Positions 17,819-26,243 of a stretch of DNA of 64,000 nucleotides are shown in pieces. The position numbers and the translations under genes are program-made. How positions within the stretch are numbered: the stretch's first letter is position 1; every line of letters starts with the position of its first letter. Source of the stretch: an uncultured Caulobacterales bacterium. Lineage in GTDB: Bacteria > Pseudomonadota > Alphaproteobacteria > Caulobacterales > Maricaulaceae. The notes beneath the pieces were generated by a model. That model was given only the letters and a program-made list of their open reading frames with translations, had not been told where the DNA came from and made no database searches. The stretch is from the NCBI GenBank assembly GCA_938009235.1, contig CALLIK010000007.1, forward strand, positions 248,001 through 312,000. Direction: 5' to 3'.

Positions 17819-19021
17819 TTAGGTATCAGCTTTCTTAGTCATCGAAAGGCGTGTTGTACTCGAAAGTCGGGATTCGTAAGCTTCAACCCCATAATTATCA
17901 CGCCACCATTTAATAGATTGCTCGGCTAAAACCTGCCGTTTAGACATCTTTTGTCCCACAACATGTTTTAGTAAATTTGCAGCATGAGTGATCTTTGGCT
18001 CTGCCCAACGTCGCCCTTTTTTGTCATCATAAACATTGTGAGCATCTTTAGTGGGCGTAAGCTCATAATCCACGTGGTAAACACATGGACACTCACTCCA
18101 TTCAGCAGGTGCGGACCAGCCTGTAATGATGGTAGAAATTCCATAAGATGCCGCTTCCGCAGCGACCAAGCCAAACCCTTCAGCTCGCGTGAGCGAGAGA
18201 TAGCAATCACAAGATCGAATTAAATCGGTCATCTCATTTTCACTCAGAATGTCTTCAATAACTTCAATGTTTTCCGCATCGAATACAGCCTTGTCCTCGA
18301 CGTTCAACTTGCCCGTAGCTTTGACAATCAATTTAACATTGGAGTTATCCCTAAAAGCCTCCAAAAAAGCTCTGACCGCGCCTTCAGGGTTTTTCCGACT
18401 TACACTCGACCTACTGTCGAAGGACGTTAAAATGAGGAACTCATGAGACAGCTTTAGCTTAACGCGCCAGTCTACAGATATAGGCGTACAAACTTGTGTA
18501 ATTGGGTACCCCATATTGACGACAGGAACCGGGAGGTTTTGAAAGCTATCTTTAGAAAACTGACTTATGCTCCAAACCTCATCAAACAATTTTGCAATTG
18601 AGTTAAAAACGTCAGGAACTGTCTCAAGCTCCCAAGCCCAAACCCCAATCAATCGTCTATTTTTTACGTTTCTATGCCGCAATAGATGAAGCGCCTTAGG
18701 TACTTCTGTTGGATTCACGTGTAATATGATGGGACCCTTTCCATCATCTAAAGCCATTTCAGGCAAAGGAACTTTCGATAGGTCCGGCTGTATTACTGGG
18801 GATAGATCAAGGGTCGCGACGTCATACCCTAGCTCATTCAAGCCATGGCAAATGAGGCGTCCACCGCGCCCAATACCATTTGGTGACGAGAGTAAACCCG
18901 CCACCAAGACTCTACCACTTAGGTGAGAGAACTCACCAGAGCGTATATTACGAGCTTTGCGCGCGTAATAATAAAGTGCAGCACGACGTTTAATGCAGCC
19001 CCAAAAATTATCAGCAGTCAT
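17819..19021 (-). CDS. Glycosyltransferase, GT4-like
   Basis: The 400-residue protein has a GT-B-like layout. An N-terminal NGIGRGGRLICHGLNELGY acceptor-domain helix is followed by GVWAWELETVPDVFNSIA and ISQFSKDSF. The C-terminal donor domain contains LTSFDSRSSVSRKNPEGAV and SLTRAEGFGLVAAEA, the equivalent of the EX7E nucleotide-sugar motif. There is no signal peptide. It lies in the polysaccharide cluster between the gmd-like gene and a second glycosyltransferase, so it likely adds one sugar to the exported glycan. Donor and linkage are unknown. Confidence 0.88.
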   Translation of the reverse strand: MTADNFWGCIKRRAALYYYARKARNIRSGEFSHLSGRVLVAGLLSSPNGIGRGGRLICHGLNELGYDVATLDLSPVIQPDLSKVPLPEMALDDGKGPIILHVNPTEVPKALHLLRHRNVKNRRLIGVWAWELETVPDVFNSIAKLFDEVWSISQFSKDSFQNLPVPVVNMGYPITQVCTPISVDWRVKLKLSHEFLILTSFDSRSSVSRKNPEGAVRAFLEAFRDNSNVKLIVKATGKLNVEDKAVFDAENIEVIEDILSENEMTDLIRSCDCYLSLTRAEGFGLVAAEAASYGISTIITGWSAPAEWSECPCVYHVDYELTPTKDAHNVYDDKKGRRWAEPKITHAANLLKHVVGQKMSKRQVLAEQSIKWWRDNYGVEAYESRLSSTTRLSMTKKADT

Positions 19022-19041
19022 TAAATCCTGCCCTAGCTAGC

Positions 19042-20457
19042 TTACTTATGCGCAATCGCTTTTTCATATAAGCTAATAGCATGAGCCATATCGTATTCAC
19101 GATCAGTATCAGGGTAATCCACCACACGATAACCGTGAACCATACGATCTTGTCGGTCTTCTGTCATACGCGGTATTTTTTGTGCGTATTCGATTGAGTT
19201 ACCAATATCGCAAAATTCGAAATGCTTTCCGTGAAACTTCGACAATTCGACGAATTGTATGTTTCGGGACGCAAAAATTCTACGGCCAAGTTCAATTGCC
19301 TGCGCCATAGGACCAGAGGCTGTATGAGGTGAATTTATGTAAGGGAACAATACGGCATCACAAAGCATCATACCCAAAACTAAGTCATCATCTGACACAG
19401 CACCAAGAAAGTGAACACGTTCAGAAAGAGGCCGTCTCTTCTCAAATGTCTTATCCATCAGCTGCTTAGCTTCTTTGGAGGTTTTTCCAGACTTACCATC
19501 AAGTTTGGCGAGAAGCTTACTTTTCTCTATAGCCTTCTTCGCATTGCGCCCACGAATGGCCTTATCACGCTTTTTTAAGTGATCATAAATTTTACCTAAA
19601 TATTCATCACGACGGCTTTCTATGCGCAAGGTGCTTTCATGCACCGATGAGAACATAAGAAGTTCGTAATTTGGCGGCAAATTATCAATCGCATCAATGG
19701 CCGTTTCAAATCCTTTATATCCAGAGAAAAACCCGAAGACACCCAGATAACGGGTCTCTTCACTTTTCTTTTCTGGCAAAACATTTTTCAGGTTTGACGT
19801 CGCAAATTTATCGAGAAACTTTTCTTTTCCTTCAACGGAAAGATACGTCAATGGCGTGGACATCACAGGCTGTTTAGACACCTTATTCCGTCCCTTTTCT
19901 GAAAACCTGTCACCGTTAAATATAGCATTCGCTAAATGTTCGTCGCGTCTCGTGTGAACAATATGAGAGATGGGTATTTTTTTTGATTGGATTGTTTTGA
20001 AGAGAAAGCTCCAACTCGCATTTAAAAGCGCTTCAGATCGCTTCAGTGCCAATATTTTGCGAAACTTACCCTTACTTAATAGCGCTAAGAATTCCGCACG
20101 AGACGTAGTTTTACGTCGCCCCAAATAATGCCATGTAATTGAAAGGCTCTTCGCGTTCTTAATAACAAGCTTAAATCTTTTCATCGCCGTCTCCATATCA
20201 GACGCGAATATACCCGGCTCAAATTGTATGTTGACGTGATCGAACTCTTTCACACGTTCTCCAAGATAGCGGCAATAATTGTCTGCTGCCTGCCTTTCGG
20301 CAGCATCTTTTGCATTACCAAGTATCATGCGGGGCGTTGGAAGGACCTCTACATCATAGTCTCTTTCAAGACCTTCTTTGATGCCCTTGGTGAAATGAGC
20401 GATTCCGCAAATTTCATTCCAAGTAGAGAGGATTGCTATCTTAGGCCGATTACTCAT
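19042..20457 (-). CDS. Glycosyltransferase, probable GT-B fold
   Basis: The start at 20457 (SNRPKIAILSTWNEICG) is chosen because an AAGAGA site precedes it and it leaves a 10-base gap after the sulfotransferase gene; an upstream ATG at 20490 would overlap that gene. The 471-residue product has GIAHFTKGIKEGLE near the N-terminus and GVFGFFSGYKGFETAIDAI in the donor domain. A late FPYINSPHTASGPMAQAIELG block resembles the donor-binding loop of GT4 enzymes. A lysine-rich insertion (about 300-345) is unusual. Donor sugar is unknown. Confidence 0.82.
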   Translation of the reverse strand: MSNRPKIAILSTWNEICGIAHFTKGIKEGLERDYDVEVLPTPRMILGNAKDAAERQAADNYCRYLGERVKEFDHVNIQFEPGIFASDMETAMKRFKLVIKNAKSLSITWHYLGRRKTTSRAEFLALLSKGKFRKILALKRSEALLNASWSFLFKTIQSKKIPISHIVHTRRDEHLANAIFNGDRFSEKGRNKVSKQPVMSTPLTYLSVEGKEKFLDKFATSNLKNVLPEKKSEETRYLGVFGFFSGYKGFETAIDAIDNLPPNYELLMFSSVHESTLRIESRRDEYLGKIYDHLKKRDKAIRGRNAKKAIEKSKLLAKLDGKSGKTSKEAKQLMDKTFEKRRPLSERVHFLGAVSDDDLVLGMMLCDAVLFPYINSPHTASGPMAQAIELGRRIFASRNIQFVELSKFHGKHFEFCDIGNSIEYAQKIPRMTEDRQDRMVHGYRVVDYPDTDREYDMAHAISLYEKAIAHK

Positions 20458-20467
20458 ACTATATCTC

Positions 20468-21802
20468 TTATCCACCGCCCATATACGCACTCAGAGTTTC
20501 AAAGTCTTTTTGCGTCATTAGGTGCTTAAATTTTTCCAAATCATTTAACACCACTTTGAAAGAAATGTAACGATGTAAATTGGGGTTTTTCCTCAAATAG
20601 TCTATAGCCCCAGCGGCCTCACCGATTTGCATTTGGTAGCGTAAATAGGCTTTCACATACTCAGGTACCGGGCCTAACTCAGAAAGCGCAGTCTCATAGG
20701 CCTTAATACGTTTCCCATTAGACTTTCCTTGCGAGTTATTCACATTTTCAGCAATCTCAGGGATCGTTCCGAACGGGTCTTGTGCAACCAATGGCTTAGC
20801 AGAGGCTTTCTTTTTAAAGAAAGCAGACTTCTCTGGCGCGGGGTGTTGAAAATTTTCCACAACAGTCGCTGGAATTGTTCCCAAGTTCTCCATTTTATCG
20901 CAGATATCCGGACGCAATGGCGGCGGATCTTTTGCATAAATCACTTTAGGTGGACTCAAAACTTCAGGCTCCATGCCCAGTGCTTTGAAGCAATTAAGAT
21001 AATCGTTTCTAATAGGCTTCACGGCCGCGCCCAATACCGCGGGATCGAATTGTCGATCCCAGCTCGCGGCATTTTTCATGAGAAGAGCCGCAATCTTAGA
21101 CGGGAAATCTGGTCGATATTGTTGATATCGAATATTAGCCATTAGGAACGTCTTTGGAGGCAGCGAGTAAAGCTCCTTACCACTCCTGACCGTAAGGTAT
21201 CGATCCGCATCATAATAAAGACGTGGGATAGAGGCGCCAGCCGCCGGGTTCACAGAAAAGTCTAACTTCCAATCCTGCGGTAAAGATAAGAAATCGAGCA
21301 CGTCTTCATCTAATTTTGGACCTGTAGATTTAAACCCAAACCCTGAAACATTAGCTTTACCGAAAACTTTCACATAATCGCGAACTACAGGCGCGAGGGG
21401 ATGAAAGTACTTCTTCAAAACTGCGGCAGAATGGAAACTATACGGCCCATGTCCATATAAGAAAAAATGCGTGCTAATATCATGCATATAATGCGAGTAA
21501 GCCCGCGATAAGGCCTCCCTCAGACAAAATATAATTTTGACGTCGTGACCCTTTAGGGCCTTTTTAATGACGGATGCTGTGTCGCTGCCCGGGAGGCCAT
21601 ATAATGGAGACGCATCCAGAAACACTTTGTCAGGGTCCTGCGTTTCAAATTGATCTAAATAGCCCTCAAGACTTGTCGCACTTCGGAAATAATCAACCTC
21701 TTTGCGCTTAGGAATATTGATAGGTGCCCCGCTTTTCGCGAGCTGCTCAAACAAAAAAGTTGTTCCTGATTTAGCAAAACCAGGAATGATGAGAAACTTC
21801 AT
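20468..21802 (-). CDS. Sulfotransferase with C-terminal helical extension (paralogue A)
   Basis: The 444-residue protein starts LIIPGFAKSGTTFLFEQL, the PAPS-binding loop, and has IIFCLREALSRAYSHYMHD as the 3'-phosphate-binding segment. The sulfotransferase fold covers about 1-270. The remaining 170 residues have no recognised domain; the last 80 are helical (LGPVPEYVKAYLRYQMQIG) and match the tail of the next gene. It probably sulfates a sugar of the locus polysaccharide using PAPS. The two paralogues are adjacent, 55 bases apart, and look like an old tandem duplication. Confidence 0.88.
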   Translation of the reverse strand: MKFLIIPGFAKSGTTFLFEQLAKSGAPINIPKRKEVDYFRSATSLEGYLDQFETQDPDKVFLDASPLYGLPGSDTASVIKKALKGHDVKIIFCLREALSRAYSHYMHDISTHFFLYGHGPYSFHSAAVLKKYFHPLAPVVRDYVKVFGKANVSGFGFKSTGPKLDEDVLDFLSLPQDWKLDFSVNPAAGASIPRLYYDADRYLTVRSGKELYSLPPKTFLMANIRYQQYRPDFPSKIAALLMKNAASWDRQFDPAVLGAAVKPIRNDYLNCFKALGMEPEVLSPPKVIYAKDPPPLRPDICDKMENLGTIPATVVENFQHPAPEKSAFFKKKASAKPLVAQDPFGTIPEIAENVNNSQGKSNGKRIKAYETALSELGPVPEYVKAYLRYQMQIGEAAGAIDYLRKNPNLHRYISFKVVLNDLEKFKHLMTQKDFETLSAYMGGG

Positions 21803-21857
21803 AATGTGACTGTCTTTCCCAAATCAGGGGTAAAGGTTGCACTCTGAATATCGGAGA

Positions 21858-23204
21858 TCAGGGCGAAATATCCAACGATAGGCGTTTAACAATAATTTCG
21901 ACGTCATCCGCGTTAAGTTTTTCTCTCACGCGTTTTATCGTATTCGAAATTTGCGCCTTTTTTACAAATTGTTCTGCATGCGGCTGGACATCCAAAATAC
22001 GGACGGCTTCAGCACTATTCCCGAGAGAAAGCTGCATATTAAGGTAGCTCGTCAAAAACGGCCCAATAGGTCCGAATTGTTCAATCGTACGACGGAGTTC
22101 TAATTTTCGCTCTGGCAAATTCCCCTTCGCCTTAAAGACGCGTTGAATTTTTTCAGCCTGCCCTGGCAGAGTGATGTCTTCGTCAGCAATCTCTTCGTTA
22201 CCCGTTATGAAAGATTCACTCGCTTTTGAGGCTCTATATATTTCCGCCGTTAAGTCCTTAGCCGTATCTACAATCTCCAACTGATCCAAGATATGTTGAG
22301 CAATCGGCATTTCGCCCTTAAACGCAATCATGCCGTCCGTTTTAATTTTCTCTGACGACATACCTAAGGCTTTAAGAGAGAGGTCGTAGTCCTTTTGGAT
22401 TTGCTTCCATGAAGACCCAAAGATCGATCGATCCAGCTCTTTCGTCCAATTCGCAGCATGCCCTAAAACCTTATTGGCTAAGTCTTCAGGGTAATTTTGA
22501 TATAATTGTGAGAAGATAGTTGTGGCAACCAAAAGGGTTTTCGGTGGTAACTTATAAATCTTACCGTCCTGCGCAATCAAAGTTGGACGTTTTGGATCAT
22601 ATGCAAGGCGCGGCAATCCCCCACCTGGTGCGGGATTAATGTTGAGATCAAGTTTCCAATTTTTTTTCAAACCCAGCATTTTAAGAACGGGTGCAGGTAA
22701 ATTATTCTTGGACTGCTTAAAGCTATATCCGTGCACATTGTCTTCGCCAAATGTGTTCTTAAGAACCTTCACGATGTCATGGTATGGGCGTACATATCGC
22801 CTAAAAGACCCCTCAGACAGAAATGAGTAATCCCCCATAACACTCGCCCAAAAATGGGTAGAGAGATCATGCCTGTAATGAGAAAACGCACGCGCAACAG
22901 GATCACGTAAACAGAAAACGACTTGCGCCTCTCGGTCCTTAAATATGGACTGACCATTCTCGGCAAATTCTTTATACGTATCGCCATATTGCGGCGTGGC
23001 GTCTAAATAGACTTTCTCCGGATCGGCATCCGGGAAGAAACGCATATAGCCATCCCAGTCATCCCCGATCGCGAGATATCCAATTTCTTTCGCTGGATAA
23101 AAATTGACCTTATCCGTCCGATTAACCAGTTGGTCCCACAAAAACGTTGTCCCTGACTTTGCCATGCCAGGAACAATCAAATGTTTTGATAAACTCATAT
23201 TCAA
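21858..23204 (-). CDS. Sulfotransferase with C-terminal helical extension (paralogue B)
   Basis: The 448-residue product has LIVPGMAKSGTTFLWDQL at the PAPS 5'-loop and VVFCLRDPVARAFSHYRHD at the 3'-phosphate site. It is similar along its whole length to the neighbouring sulfotransferase, including DPEKVYLDATPQYG versus DPDKVFLDASPLYG and a tail reading FGPIGPFLTSYLNMQLSLG. The two probably act on different positions or residues of one glycan. ATG at 23204 or 23198 are equivalent starts. Confidence 0.9.
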   Translation of the reverse strand: MNMSLSKHLIVPGMAKSGTTFLWDQLVNRTDKVNFYPAKEIGYLAIGDDWDGYMRFFPDADPEKVYLDATPQYGDTYKEFAENGQSIFKDREAQVVFCLRDPVARAFSHYRHDLSTHFWASVMGDYSFLSEGSFRRYVRPYHDIVKVLKNTFGEDNVHGYSFKQSKNNLPAPVLKMLGLKKNWKLDLNINPAPGGGLPRLAYDPKRPTLIAQDGKIYKLPPKTLLVATTIFSQLYQNYPEDLANKVLGHAANWTKELDRSIFGSSWKQIQKDYDLSLKALGMSSEKIKTDGMIAFKGEMPIAQHILDQLEIVDTAKDLTAEIYRASKASESFITGNEEIADEDITLPGQAEKIQRVFKAKGNLPERKLELRRTIEQFGPIGPFLTSYLNMQLSLGNSAEAVRILDVQPHAEQFVKKAQISNTIKRVREKLNADDVEIIVKRLSLDISP

Positions 23205-23231
23205 TCGGTCCAGAAAAGGTTAGCCAAAGGA

Positions 23232-24275
23232 CTAACCTATCGCGTTGTAAAGTGGCTTGCCGGCACGAACGCGGGCGAGGTCTTGCTCAGCCATCATTGT
23301 TACGAGTTGAGCGAAGGAGACATCACGCTTCCACCCTAGTTCTTTTTCAGCCTTAGCGGGAGACCCGATCAATAGATCGACTTCACATGGACGGAAGAAT
23401 TGCGGATTCACTTCAACGATAACTTTACCCGTTTTCTTATCGCGTAGTTTTTCATCAATCTCACTGCCTTCCCACTCAGCATCGAAGCCGATGGCTTGAG
23501 CTGCGCGCGTTACGAATTCGCGGACTTCATATGTTTCGCCCGTCGAGAGAACATATTCGTCAGCTTTGTCTTGCTGCAACATCAGGTGCATACCTTTGAT
23601 ATAGTCGCCGGCAAAACCCCAGTCGCGTTTTGCATCCATATTGCCAAGCTGAACAGCCGCCTCGCGGCCTTCCAATACTTCAGCCAATCCAATCGTAATC
23701 TTACGCGTGACAAACTCAGGTCCGCGAAGTGGGCTCTCATGGTTAAACAGGATACCGGAGCATGCATACATGTCGTATGATTCTCGATAATTTGTCGTCA
23801 TCCAATGCGCCGCCAATTTGGCAACACCGTATGGCGAACGCGGATAGAAAGGTGTGTCTTCTTTTTGTGGCACAGCCTGCACTAAGCCAAACATTTCCGA
23901 TGTTGAAGCTTGATAAAAACGAGCATCAGGCTTTTCAGTCCGAAGCGCTTCCAAAAGATAAACGACACCAAGAGCATCGACTTTCAAAGTATAAGCAGGT
24001 TGGTCAAATGACGTCCCCACAAAGCTCTGTGCTGCTAAATTATAGACTTCATCAGGCTGGTATTTACGGATGATGGCTGATGTGATGTGTGGATCAAGAA
24101 GATCATAAGCGACCAACTCAACTTTATCTACGAGCCCAAGCTCTTCTAGGCGCCATGTATTCGCAGCAGATGAACGGCGCACTCCGCCGATAACGCGATA
24201 CCCATTATTAAGAAGATGCTCCGCTAGATAGGCGCCATCTTGACCTGTGATACCTGTTACAAATGCTGTTTTCAT
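23232..24275 (-). CDS. gmd: GDP-mannose 4,6-dehydratase
   Basis: The 347-residue protein matches Gmd in length. Its motifs are TAFVTGITGQDGAYLAEHL for NADP binding, YNLAAQSFVGTSFDQP, STSEMFG and SPYGVAKLAAHWMTTNYRES with the catalytic YxxxK. GSPAKAEKELGWK closes it. It converts GDP-mannose from ManC to GDP-4-keto-6-deoxy-mannose, a branch point to GDP-fucose, GDP-rhamnose or GDP-perosamine. It is the most upstream gene of the long minus-strand run 12777-24275. Confidence 0.96.
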   Translation of the reverse strand: MKTAFVTGITGQDGAYLAEHLLNNGYRVIGGVRRSSAANTWRLEELGLVDKVELVAYDLLDPHITSAIIRKYQPDEVYNLAAQSFVGTSFDQPAYTLKVDALGVVYLLEALRTEKPDARFYQASTSEMFGLVQAVPQKEDTPFYPRSPYGVAKLAAHWMTTNYRESYDMYACSGILFNHESPLRGPEFVTRKITIGLAEVLEGREAAVQLGNMDAKRDWGFAGDYIKGMHLMLQQDKADEYVLSTGETYEVREFVTRAAQAIGFDAEWEGSEIDEKLRDKKTGKVIVEVNPQFFRPCEVDLLIGSPAKAEKELGWKRDVSFAQLVTMMAEQDLARVRAGKPLYNAIG

Positions 24276-24499
24276 TATTTAGCTCCAACGCCCTGCAGAC
24301 TAATTTCAAATTTAACGCGACCTATCCGCACAGTACATCAAAAGCAAGTGGTTAGCCTCGTTCTGGTCGAGCTGTATTCGCAGATATCTCGGAGGTGATG
24401 CGTGAGTTTCAGTTCACACCAACACCGTATGAAAATAAGGATATCTCAAATTTTTCCTAGTGGTATTAAAACTTGTTCACAGACCTGAACCTAAATTAA
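24276..24499. other. Divergent intergenic region gmd / pgm
   Basis: These 224 bases hold the promoters of gmd (minus) and pgm (plus). A strong GGAGG at 24391-24395 precedes ATG 24398 and GTG 24402. The latter opens a 28-codon frame ending near 24488 with no recognisable product. No riboswitch or operator pair is evident. Confidence 0.4.
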
Positions 24500-24571
24500 A
24501 TGAGAAGGCACTTTCATACTAAACCACATGCACTTAGCGCCTTTTTTAACGTTTCCAAACTAATCAAATGT

Positions 24572-26203
24572 ATGGGATCTTTTAAGCAGACACAAACAAC
24601 ACCTTACACAGACCAAAAACCTGGCACATCAGGACTACGTAAACGTGTTAGTGTTTTTCAGCAGGAAAACTATCTCGAAAACTTTGTTCAATCTGTTTTC
24701 TCTACACTGCCGCAACTCATAGGTGGCAAGATCGTTTTAGGTGGAGATGGGCGGTATCTAAACAATCACGCCATTCAAATCATCCTACGCATAGCCTCAG
24801 CAAATGGCGTTGCGGAAGTCCTGCTTGGACAAGACGGTATCCTGTCCACACCCGCATGTTCACACCTCATCAGGAAACATGGCTGCAATGGCGGGTTCGT
24901 CTTGTCTGCGAGCCATAATCCAGCTGGCGAAAATGGCGACTTTGGCATTAAGTTCAATGTAGAAAATGGTGGGCCTGCGGGGACTTCAATCACAGACGCA
25001 ATCTTCGAATTCAGCAAGAGCATTTCATCTTACAAAATCAATGAAGGCCAAATTGATACGTCATTGATTGGGACGCAGAAATTGGAAGGCATGACAGTTA
25101 CAGTCATAGATCCAGTTGCTGACTTTGCTGACCTAATGGAGTCCTTGTTTGACTTTAACGCCATTCGAAGCCTTCTGGCTAGCGGCTTCACTTTAGCTTT
25201 TGATGCTATGCACGCTGTGACGGGCCCTTATGCAAAAACTATTTTTGGTACACGCTTAGGCCTTCCACTTGAAAATTTGTTGAATGCCGTTCCTCTTCCA
25301 GATTTTGGTGGCGGTCATCCAGACCCAAACCCTGTTTACGCCAAATCATTGTTCGACCTTATGTATGGTCTTCAATCTCCTGATTTTGGGGCGGCGTCTG
25401 ATGGTGACGGAGATAGGTACATTGTGCTTGGTTCAAAGTTTTATGTCAGCCCATCTGACAGCCTCGCCATTATCGCCGCTAACGCACATCTAACGCCTGG
25501 ATACAAAGACGGCATTACAGGGGTGGCCAGATCTATGCCAACCAGCCGCGCCGCAGATATGGTCGCAGAGCACCTGAAAATTCCAAGTTTTGAAACACCA
25601 ACTGGTTGGAAGTATTTCGGCAATTTATTGGAAACAGGTCAGATCACTATTTGCGGCGAAGAAAGTGCTGGTACGTCATCAGATCATATTCGCGAAAAAG
25701 ATGGTCTTTGGGCGATCCTAATGTGGCTAAATATTATTGCTGTTCGCAAACAAAGCGTCGAAGACATCACACGCCAGCATTGGAAGCAATTTGGCCGACA
25801 TTATTACACGCGCCATGATTACGAAGCCGTGAAGAAATCTAAAGCCGAAGCCGTGATGAACACACTACGCGAGAGTCTTCCTGACTTAACGGGACAACAG
25901 TTGCTTGGCGAAACAGTGAAAAATGCCGACAGTTTCAACTACATTGATCCCGTAGATGGGTCAGTCGCAAAGAACCAAGGCCTCAGAGTCTTTTTTGAAA
26001 GCGGCGCTCGCTTTGTAATGCGCTTGTCTGGAACAGGTACTGAAGGCGCAACGTTACGTTTGTATTTGGAAAGTTATGTTGGGCCAGACGGTAATCATAA
26101 CCTAGACCTCGCTCAAGCCACTTCGGCTTTGGCGCAGATTGCCGATGAACTGACACATTTGAAAAAAACAGTGAACCGTGACAGGCCAACCGTTATTTCA
26201 TAA
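24572..26203 (+). CDS. pgm: Phosphoglucomutase (alpha-D-glucose phosphate-specific)
   Basis: The open frame begins at 24500, but family members start close to the TPYTDQKPGTSGLRKRV segment, so ATG 24572 (543 residues) is preferred. Neither start has a strong ribosome site. The phosphoserine loop is LSASHNPAGENGDFG, the metal site ASDGDGDRYIV and the sugar-binding loop GEESAGTSSDHIREKDG. The C-terminal phosphate-binding domain has RLSGTGTEGATLRLY. It interconverts glucose-6-phosphate and glucose-1-phosphate, feeding RfbA and possibly UDP-glucose. Confidence 0.93.
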   Translation: MGSFKQTQTTPYTDQKPGTSGLRKRVSVFQQENYLENFVQSVFSTLPQLIGGKIVLGGDGRYLNNHAIQIILRIASANGVAEVLLGQDGILSTPACSHLIRKHGCNGGFVLSASHNPAGENGDFGIKFNVENGGPAGTSITDAIFEFSKSISSYKINEGQIDTSLIGTQKLEGMTVTVIDPVADFADLMESLFDFNAIRSLLASGFTLAFDAMHAVTGPYAKTIFGTRLGLPLENLLNAVPLPDFGGGHPDPNPVYAKSLFDLMYGLQSPDFGAASDGDGDRYIVLGSKFYVSPSDSLAIIAANAHLTPGYKDGITGVARSMPTSRAADMVAEHLKIPSFETPTGWKYFGNLLETGQITICGEESAGTSSDHIREKDGLWAILMWLNIIAVRKQSVEDITRQHWKQFGRHYYTRHDYEAVKKSKAEAVMNTLRESLPDLTGQQLLGETVKNADSFNYIDPVDGSVAKNQGLRVFFESGARFVMRLSGTGTEGATLRLYLESYVGPDGNHNLDLAQATSALAQIADELTHLKKTVNRDRPTVIS

Positions 26204-26243
26204 ACCTCTTCCCGACAGATGAAATGCACGCTAACGCCCTGTT

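Noticed and set aside
20729..21145. A 138-codon antisense frame inside the sulfotransferase gene
   Set aside because: No start signal or protein-like composition; the sulfotransferase on the other strand explains the region.
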